Assembly: GCF_039522585.1 (NCBI RefSeq)
Contig: NZ_BAAADR010000002.1
Strand: one strand, 5' to 3'
Origin: Bisbaumannia salifodinae
Lineage (GTDB): Bacteria > Pseudomonadota > Gammaproteobacteria > Pseudomonadales > Halomonadaceae
DNA: 64,000 nucleotides
The position numbers and the translations under genes were made by a program. This document shows positions 59,293-64,000 of the stretch, one piece after another (position 1 is the first letter of the stretch; each line of letters begins with the position of its first letter). The notes beneath the pieces were generated by a model that was not told where the DNA came from, did no database searches, and was given only the letters and a program-made list of their open reading frames with translations.

Positions 59293-59671
59293 GTCGTGTC
59301 CTCCTCGTGCGCCAGAGCGTCAGGTTATAGAGCGTCACATAGCTGCCGGAGACCAGCAGCGGTACGGCGATGGTCGCCAGCAGCGCCGGGGTACCGGCCA
59401 GCCGATGCAGCACCACCAACACGCTGGCGGAGCCGGCCAGCGCCACCGCCGGCGGCAACCACAGCGCCAAGTGCCCGACGCTGCGGGCGGCAATCCACTC
59501 CACCACCCGCTTCAGGTAAAAGGTCAGGCAGGCCGAGAGCGCACCCTGCAGCAGTGCCGCCTGCTGCGGCTCGGGTGTCGGGTGGGCGCGGTTGGCCCAC
59601 CAGGCCCAGGCCCCCATGGCCAGGAAGGCGAAGGCCAGGTGCACGGGGGTGCTGGCGGCCCAGCGCCTCAT
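59276..59671 (-). CDS. small membrane protein in phospholipid cluster
   Basis: A 131-residue protein with about four hydrophobic segments (VHLAFAFLAMGAWAWWA; ALLQGALSACLTFYL; GHLALWLPPAVALAGSASVLVVL ends the third; LLATIAVPLLVSGSYVTLY). It has a basic tail RTRRTRHGDER. I do not recognise the family. It overlaps the CdsA-like gene by 4 nt and the phosphatidyltransferase gene by 17 nt, so it is translated as part of this set and may be a helper subunit. Confidence 0.65.
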   Translation of the reverse strand: MRRWAASTPVHLAFAFLAMGAWAWWANRAHPTPEPQQAALLQGALSACLTFYLKRVVEWIAARSVGHLALWLPPAVALAGSASVLVVLHRLAGTPALLATIAVPLLVSGSYVTLYNLTLWRTRRTRHGDER

Positions 59672-60609
59672 GCCACCGACCAGAAGTAGCGCACCAGGTG
59701 GAAGAAGATCGGCGCCGAGAACACCACCGAGTCGAGCCGATCGATAAAGCCGCCATGGCCCTCGATCAGGTGCCCCCAGTCCTTGATGCCGCGATCGCGC
59801 TTGATCGCCGACATGACCAGCCCGCCGAAGAAGCCCATCAGGGCGATCAGCAGCGCCAGGCCCGCCGCCTGCCCGGGGGAGAAGGGCGTCATCCAGGCCA
59901 GGCCGGCGCCGACCAGGGTGGCACTGGCCACCCCGCCGACGAAGCCCTCGACGGTCTTGGAGGGCGACAGCCGGGGCGCGATCTTGCGCCGCCCCAGCAG
60001 CTTGCCCCACACGTACTGCAGCACATCGCTGAGCTGGACCACCACGATCAGGAAGGCGATCAACAGCACGTTACGCCCTTCGTAGCCGGGAATCTCCAGG
60101 CTCAGCAGGGCCGGAACATGGGAGACGCAGAACACGCAGATCATCAGCGCCCACTGGACCTCGGCGACCCGCTCCAGGAAACCGCGGCTGTCGCCGCGCA
60201 GGGTGGCGAGGATCGGCAGCAGCAGGAAGGCATAGACCGGAATAAAGATCGAGTAGACCCCATACCACTCGATCCAGATCAGGTAATACTGCGCCGGCAC
60301 CACCACGAAGAAGGCCACGGCCAGTGCCCAGTGGTCGGCGCGGCGCGCATTGACCAGGGTGATGAACTCGCGCAGCGCCGAGAAGGAGGCGAAAGCGAAC
60401 AGGATCACCACGCCGGTCTTGCCCCCCAGGAAGGCCAGGCCCATCAGCGCCACCATGACCCACCAGGCGCGGATGCGCTGATTGAGGTTCTCGATGACCG
60501 CGTTGTCGCCGCGTGGCGAATAGCGGCGCTGCAGCCCATAGCCGACCAGCGAGGCCACCACCAGCAGGGCGCCGATAGCGCCGAGCAGTACGATCAGGTC
60601 CGGATGCAT
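59668..60609 (-). CDS. phosphatidate cytidylyltransferase, CdsA/YnbB-like
   Basis: A 313-residue inner-membrane enzyme with about eight helices that would make CDP-diacylglycerol from phosphatidic acid and CTP. The CdsA signature is spread over VVVQLSDVLQYVWGKLLGRR, SPSKTVEGFVGG and SAIKRDRGIKDWGHLIEGHG, then GFIDRLDSVVFSAP. It is a paralogue-type CdsA as in ynbB, not the essential one near the outer-membrane assembly genes. It works between the PlsC-like and CDP-alcohol transferase enzymes encoded beside it. Confidence 0.85.
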   Translation of the reverse strand: MHPDLIVLLGAIGALLVVASLVGYGLQRRYSPRGDNAVIENLNQRIRAWWVMVALMGLAFLGGKTGVVILFAFASFSALREFITLVNARRADHWALAVAFFVVVPAQYYLIWIEWYGVYSIFIPVYAFLLLPILATLRGDSRGFLERVAEVQWALMICVFCVSHVPALLSLEIPGYEGRNVLLIAFLIVVVQLSDVLQYVWGKLLGRRKIAPRLSPSKTVEGFVGGVASATLVGAGLAWMTPFSPGQAAGLALLIALMGFFGGLVMSAIKRDRGIKDWGHLIEGHGGFIDRLDSVVFSAPIFFHLVRYFWSVA

Positions 60610-60614
60610 GGGAG

Positions 60615-61283
60615 TCACGACTCGCCCTCCTCGTCGTCGCGCGGGGCGGCGGGGTCGAGGGCCGCCAGGGCCGCGGCCGCCCGCGCCAGGAAGGCCGCCT
60701 TGTCCTCGTCGGGCGCGAGGGTCAGCGGGGCACCGAAGGTCACCGTACAGATCAGCGGGATCGGCACGATCTCGCCCTTGGGCAATACCCGGTTGAGGTT
60801 GGCGATCCACACCGGCACCAGCTCCACCTCCGGGCAGGCGCGGGCGAGGTGGTAGAGGCCGCTCTTGAAGGGCTGCAGGGGCCCCCGGGAGGCGTTGCGG
60901 GTGCCCTCGGGAAACAGGATCAGCGAGCTGCCCTGCGCCAGCGCCTCGCGCATGATGGCCACCGGGTCCTGGCGACGGGCCTCGGGGCGGCGATCGATCA
61001 ACACCCCGTCGAAGACATCGCGGATCAGCCAGCGTCGCAGCGGGGAGCACAGCCAGTAGTCGGCCCCGGCCACCGGCCGGACACGGCGCCGCAGCGATGG
61101 GGGCAGCACCGTCCAGATCAGGATGAAGTCGCCATGGCTGGCATGATTGGCATAATAGATGCGCTGGCGGCGCCGCGGCTCGACGCCGTCCCAGATGGGG
61201 CGCACGGCGGTGATGAAGCGGGCCACGCAGCGCACCAGGGTCGCCACCGCCCGCGCCAACATCACTCGGAATCTCCCTTCCAT
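60615..61283 (-). CDS. PlsC-like lysophospholipid acyltransferase
   Basis: A 222-residue acyltransferase that would acylate a lysophosphatidate-type acceptor. Motif I is NHASHGD (HxxxxD variant, residues ~46-52), motif III is LILFPEGTRNASRG and motif IV is ELVPVWIANL. One N-terminal hydrophobic segment anchors it. It is first of the four-gene set leading to a CDP-alcohol product. Start follows GAGGAGACGAGCCC. Confidence 0.86.
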   Translation of the reverse strand: MEGRFRVMLARAVATLVRCVARFITAVRPIWDGVEPRRRQRIYYANHASHGDFILIWTVLPPSLRRRVRPVAGADYWLCSPLRRWLIRDVFDGVLIDRRPEARRQDPVAIMREALAQGSSLILFPEGTRNASRGPLQPFKSGLYHLARACPEVELVPVWIANLNRVLPKGEIVPIPLICTVTFGAPLTLAPDEDKAAFLARAAAALAALDPAAPRDDEEGES

Positions 61284-61428
61284 GGGCTCGTCTCCTCCGC
61301 CCCGCCTCGTCCGGGGCTCAAGGGCTTATCATGGCAGCTGGTCCAACGGATGAGAAGCGCGGCAGAATATGCCATACTGCGCGCCTTTTTTCCGTCTCCC
61401 GTCCGCTGTCGAACAGGACCCCTCGGCC

Positions 61429-62061
61429 ATGTCCCAAGGTACCCTCTTTATCGTTTCCGCTCCCTCCGGCGCCGGCAAGACCAGCCTGGTACGCGAGCTG
61501 ATCGAGCGCCTCGACGGCATCGAGGTGAGCGTTTCCCATACCACTCGGCCCAGGCGGCCCGGCGAGGTCGACGGCGTCAACTACCACTTCGTGGACCAGC
61601 CCGCCTTCGAGGCGATGATCGCGCGTGGCGACTTCGTCGAGCACGCCCGGGTCTTCGACAACTACTACGGCACCTCGCGTCCGGCGGTGCAGGCGCGCCT
61701 GGCCGCCGGCCAGGACGTGATCCTGGAGATCGACTGGCAGGGCGCCCGCCAGGTCCGCCAGCAGTTCCCGGAGGCCCCGTCGGTGTTTATCCTGCCCCCC
61801 TCCCGGGCGGCCCTGGAGCAGCGCCTCACCGGCCGCGGCACCGACGACGCCGCGGTGATCGCCCGGCGCATGCACGATGCCATCAGCGAAATGTCTCACT
61901 ATGACGAGTACGATCATGTGATCATCAATGATGACTTCGCCGTGGCCCTGGACGAGCTGTGCGCCCTGGTGGTGGCCGGCCGCACCCGGTTGGCGCGGGT
62001 CCGCGATAGCCAGGGACCCTTGATCGAGGCGCTCTTGTCACAGGATCATGGGGTCGAGTAG
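61429..62061 (+). CDS. gmk: guanylate kinase
   Basis: A 210-residue enzyme that phosphorylates GMP to GDP. The P-loop is SAPSGAGKTSL (residues 9-19), followed by VSHTTRPRRPGEVDGVNYHF (GMP binding), FVEHARVFDNYYGT and DVILEIDWQGARQV. The ATG at 61429 gives the usual length. gmk-rpoZ-spoT is the standard gammaproteobacterial order and links GTP supply with the stringent response. Confidence 0.97.
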   Translation: MSQGTLFIVSAPSGAGKTSLVRELIERLDGIEVSVSHTTRPRRPGEVDGVNYHFVDQPAFEAMIARGDFVEHARVFDNYYGTSRPAVQARLAAGQDVILEIDWQGARQVRQQFPEAPSVFILPPSRAALEQRLTGRGTDDAAVIARRMHDAISEMSHYDEYDHVIINDDFAVALDELCALVVAGRTRLARVRDSQGPLIEALLSQDHGVE

Positions 62062-62125
62062 ACTTTTTTGTCCCCCCGAATACACGCCGTGCACACGCCG
62101 GCAGTGCAACATCAGGATACCGTTC

Positions 62126-62380
62126 ATGGCGCGAGTTACCGTTGAAGATTGTCTGGATCACGTGGAAAACCGTTTCAAGCTGGTGATGATTTCCACCCAG
62201 CGCGCCCGTCAGCTGGCCCGCGGCTCCCGTGATGCCCTGCTGCCCTGGGACAACGACAAGCCTACCGTGATGGCGCTGCGCGAGATTGCCGCCGGCAAGA
62301 TCGACGACCAGGTGCTCAATGAGCCGGTGGAGGCTCCGGTACGGCCGCGGCCGGAGGCGGAAGCAGGCTTCGGCGAGTAA
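62126..62380 (+). CDS. rpoZ: RNA polymerase omega subunit
   Basis: An 84-residue omega subunit starting MARVTVEDCLDHVENRFKL, with VMISTQRARQLARGS and the NDKPTVMALREIAAGKI segment. It assists beta-prime folding and forms one ppGpp site on RNA polymerase. The C-terminal tail is Pro/Glu-rich. It lies between gmk and spoT. Confidence 0.97.
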   Translation: MARVTVEDCLDHVENRFKLVMISTQRARQLARGSRDALLPWDNDKPTVMALREIAAGKIDDQVLNEPVEAPVRPRPEAEAGFGE

Positions 62381-62430
62381 CGGTCCCGCCGTCTCTCGCC
62401 CCTTCCCCTTCGCAGCAATAAGGCGCGCCC

Positions 62431-64000
62431 ATGTTTACCATCGACGACCTGGCCGACCGCCTCGGCAGCTATCTGCCCGCCGAGGAGATCCAGCAGGTCA
62501 AGCGCGCCTTCTATTACGCCGAGCAGGCCCATGACGGCCAGCGCCGCCGTTCCGGCGAACCCTATGTGACCCACCCCCTGGCCGTGGCCAATATCCTCGC
62601 CAATATGCATATGGACCATCAGAGCCTGATGGCCGCCATGCTGCATGACGTCATCGAGGATACCGGCGTGCCCAAGGACGCCCTGGCCGCCCAGTTCGGC
62701 GAGCCGGTGGCGGAACTCGTCGACGGCGTCTCCAAGCTGACCCAGATCGCCTTCGAGGACAAGGCGGTGGCCCAGGCGGAGAACTTCCAGAAGATGGTGC
62801 TGGCGATGTCCCGGGATATCCGGGTGATCATCGTCAAGCTCGCCGACCGCCTGCACAACATGCGCACCCTGGGCGCCCTGCGCCCGGAGAAGAAGCGCCG
62901 CATCGCCCGCGAGACCCTGGAGATCTACGCCCGCATCGCCAGCCGCCTGGGCATCAACACCATCCGCGTGGAGCTGGAGGACCTCTCCTTCCAGGCCATC
63001 TACCCGATGCGCGCCGAGCGCATCAAGCGGGCGGTGAGCAAGGCCCGGGGCCATCGCCGCTCGGCGATTCGCCAGCTGCAGACCAGCCTCCAGCAGTGCC
63101 TGGACGACGAGGGGCTGTCCGGCAACGTGGTGGGGCGCCAGAAGCACCTGCTCTCCATCTACCGCAAGATGCGCGATCAGCAGAAGTCCTTCGCCGAGAT
63201 CATGGACGTCTTCGGCTTCCGCATCATCACCGACAGCGTCGACAGCTGCTACCGCATCCTCGGCGTGGTGCACAACCTCTACAAGCCGGTACCGGGGCGC
63301 TTCAAGGACTATATCGCCATCCCCAAGGCCAACGGCTACCAGAGCCTGCATACCACCCTGTTCGGTGCCGGCGGCATGCCCATCGAGGTGCAGATCCGTA
63401 CCCGCGAGATGGAGGCCATGGCCAACAACGGCATCGCCGCCCACTGGCTCTACAAGGCCGGCCAGACCGACCATCCCATCGCCGAGGGCAGCCACGCCCG
63501 GGCCCGCCAGTGGGTCAAGGGGCTGCTGGAGATGCAGCGTCACGCCGGGGACTCGCTGGAATTCATCGAGCACGTCAAGAACGACCTCTTCCCCGACGAT
63601 ATCTACGTCTTCACCCCCAAGGGCGACATCATGGAACTGCCCCAGGGGGCCACGGTGATCGACTTCGCCTACAGCGTGCACACCGATATCGGCAACAGCT
63701 GCATCGCCTGTCGCATCGATCGCCACCTGGCGCCGCTCTCCACCCGGTTGGAGAGCGGCCAGACCCTGGAGATCATCACCGCCCCGGGGGCCAAGCCCAA
63801 TACCACCTGGCTCTCCTTCGTGATCACCGCCAAGGCGCGCTCGGCGATCCGCCATGCCCTCAAGTATCAGCAGCATACCGAGTCGGTCCAGCTGGGGCGG
63901 CGCCTGCTCAACAAGGCCCTGGCGGATTTCGAGACCAGCCTGGAAGAGCTGCCGGAGGGGCACCTGGCCGCCCAACTGGAGGCGCTGTCGGTCAACCACG
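62431..64000 (+). CDS. spoT: bifunctional ppGpp synthetase/hydrolase SpoT (cut by window end)
   Basis: The first ~523 residues of a RelA/SpoT protein. The hydrolase HD domain is intact (YVTHPLAVANILANMHMD; MLHDVIEDT; VKLADRLHNMRTLG), which marks SpoT rather than RelA. The synthetase domain follows (VFGFRIITDSVDSCYRILG; YKPVPGRFKDYIAIPKANGYQ is its core). A TGS domain begins about residue 385 (DIYVFTPKGDIMELPQGATV). It controls ppGpp levels during starvation. The start follows AATAAGGCGCGCCC. The C-terminal ACT region is outside the window. Confidence 0.97.
   Translation, partial: MFTIDDLADRLGSYLPAEEIQQVKRAFYYAEQAHDGQRRRSGEPYVTHPLAVANILANMHMDHQSLMAAMLHDVIEDTGVPKDALAAQFGEPVAELVDGVSKLTQIAFEDKAVAQAENFQKMVLAMSRDIRVIIVKLADRLHNMRTLGALRPEKKRRIARETLEIYARIASRLGINTIRVELEDLSFQAIYPMRAERIKRAVSKARGHRRSAIRQLQTSLQQCLDDEGLSGNVVGRQKHLLSIYRKMRDQQKSFAEIMDVFGFRIITDSVDSCYRILGVVHNLYKPVPGRFKDYIAIPKANGYQSLHTTLFGAGGMPIEVQIRTREMEAMANNGIAAHWLYKAGQTDHPIAEGSHARARQWVKGLLEMQRHAGDSLEFIEHVKNDLFPDDIYVFTPKGDIMELPQGATVIDFAYSVHTDIGNSCIACRIDRHLAPLSTRLESGQTLEIITAPGAKPNTTWLSFVITAKARSAIRHALKYQQHTESVQLGRRLLNKALADFETSLEELPEGHLAAQLEALSVNH

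Overview
The window looks like a chromosome segment of a high-GC, halophile-type gammaproteobacterium, most probably Halomonas or a close relative. The reasons are the gammaproteobacterial orders pyrE-crc, rph-yicC and gmk-rpoZ-spoT, the Pseudomonas-like catabolic genes (cdhCAB-hocS, aruH/aruI, crc), and the number of genes for quaternary ammonium compounds, including two BCCT carriers. This is judged by eye; no database was searched.

Layout. 1-4700: small conserved or exported proteins, including a DUF1826 gene behind a Zur-box-like palindrome, a SPOR-fused D-Ala-D-Ala carboxypeptidase and a TauE/SafE permease. 4800-28600: a 24-kb island for betaine-type compounds. It holds the carnitine operon cdhC-cdhA-cdhB-hocS, four GlxA/CdhR/GbdR-type AraC regulators, two BCCT transporters, a gamma-butyrobetaine dioxygenase, and a nine-gene operon. 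That operon encodes a second BBOX-like 2-oxoglutarate oxygenase, an HD-domain oxygenase, an AruI-like 2-oxoacid decarboxylase, an AruH-like transaminase, a polar amino acid ABC transporter and an aldehyde dehydrogenase. A prolyl oligopeptidase lies inside the island. 28900-33000: a polyamine-type ABC transporter. 33300-39900: a PhoD-like phosphatase, hmp, norR, and a diguanylate cyclase with a periplasmic partner. 40000-47800: tRNA-Arg(CCG), a dihaem cytochrome c, rep, trmL, a YfaZ-like protein, pyrE, crc, rph, yicC. 47800-53800: an amino-acid-sensing NtrC-type two-component system, then a sigma-54 promoter with repeated palindromic sites, an AGCS symporter and a glutaminase. 53900-57000: LuxR regulator, EutH and an SDR. 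57200-61300: an MFS exporter and a four-gene phospholipid cluster resembling ynbAB. 61400-64000: gmk, rpoZ and spoT, the last cut by the window end.

How the genes may work together. The central island can be read as one convergent route. A basic amino acid with a quaternary nitrogen, for example N6-trimethyllysine, would be imported, transaminated (AruH-like), decarboxylated (AruI-like) and oxidised (ALDH) to a trimethylammonio acid. The oxygenase pair could shorten that acid by one carbon to gamma-butyrobetaine. The BBOX enzyme would make carnitine, and CdhA, CdhC and CdhB would make glycine betaine. Only the lower part, carnitine to glycine betaine, rests on well-established homologues. The upper part is inference. 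Competing readings are arginine transamination and a TmpA/TmpB-type phosphonate pathway.

Non-coding structure is unusual. Three different tandem arrays (about 24-, exactly 91- and exactly 54-bp periods) each start inside the 3' end of a gene and appear to be amplified gene-end junctions. Two 95/96-bp palindromic elements share an internal core but have different, self-complementary ends. A short yicC-derived scrap follows the glutaminase gene.
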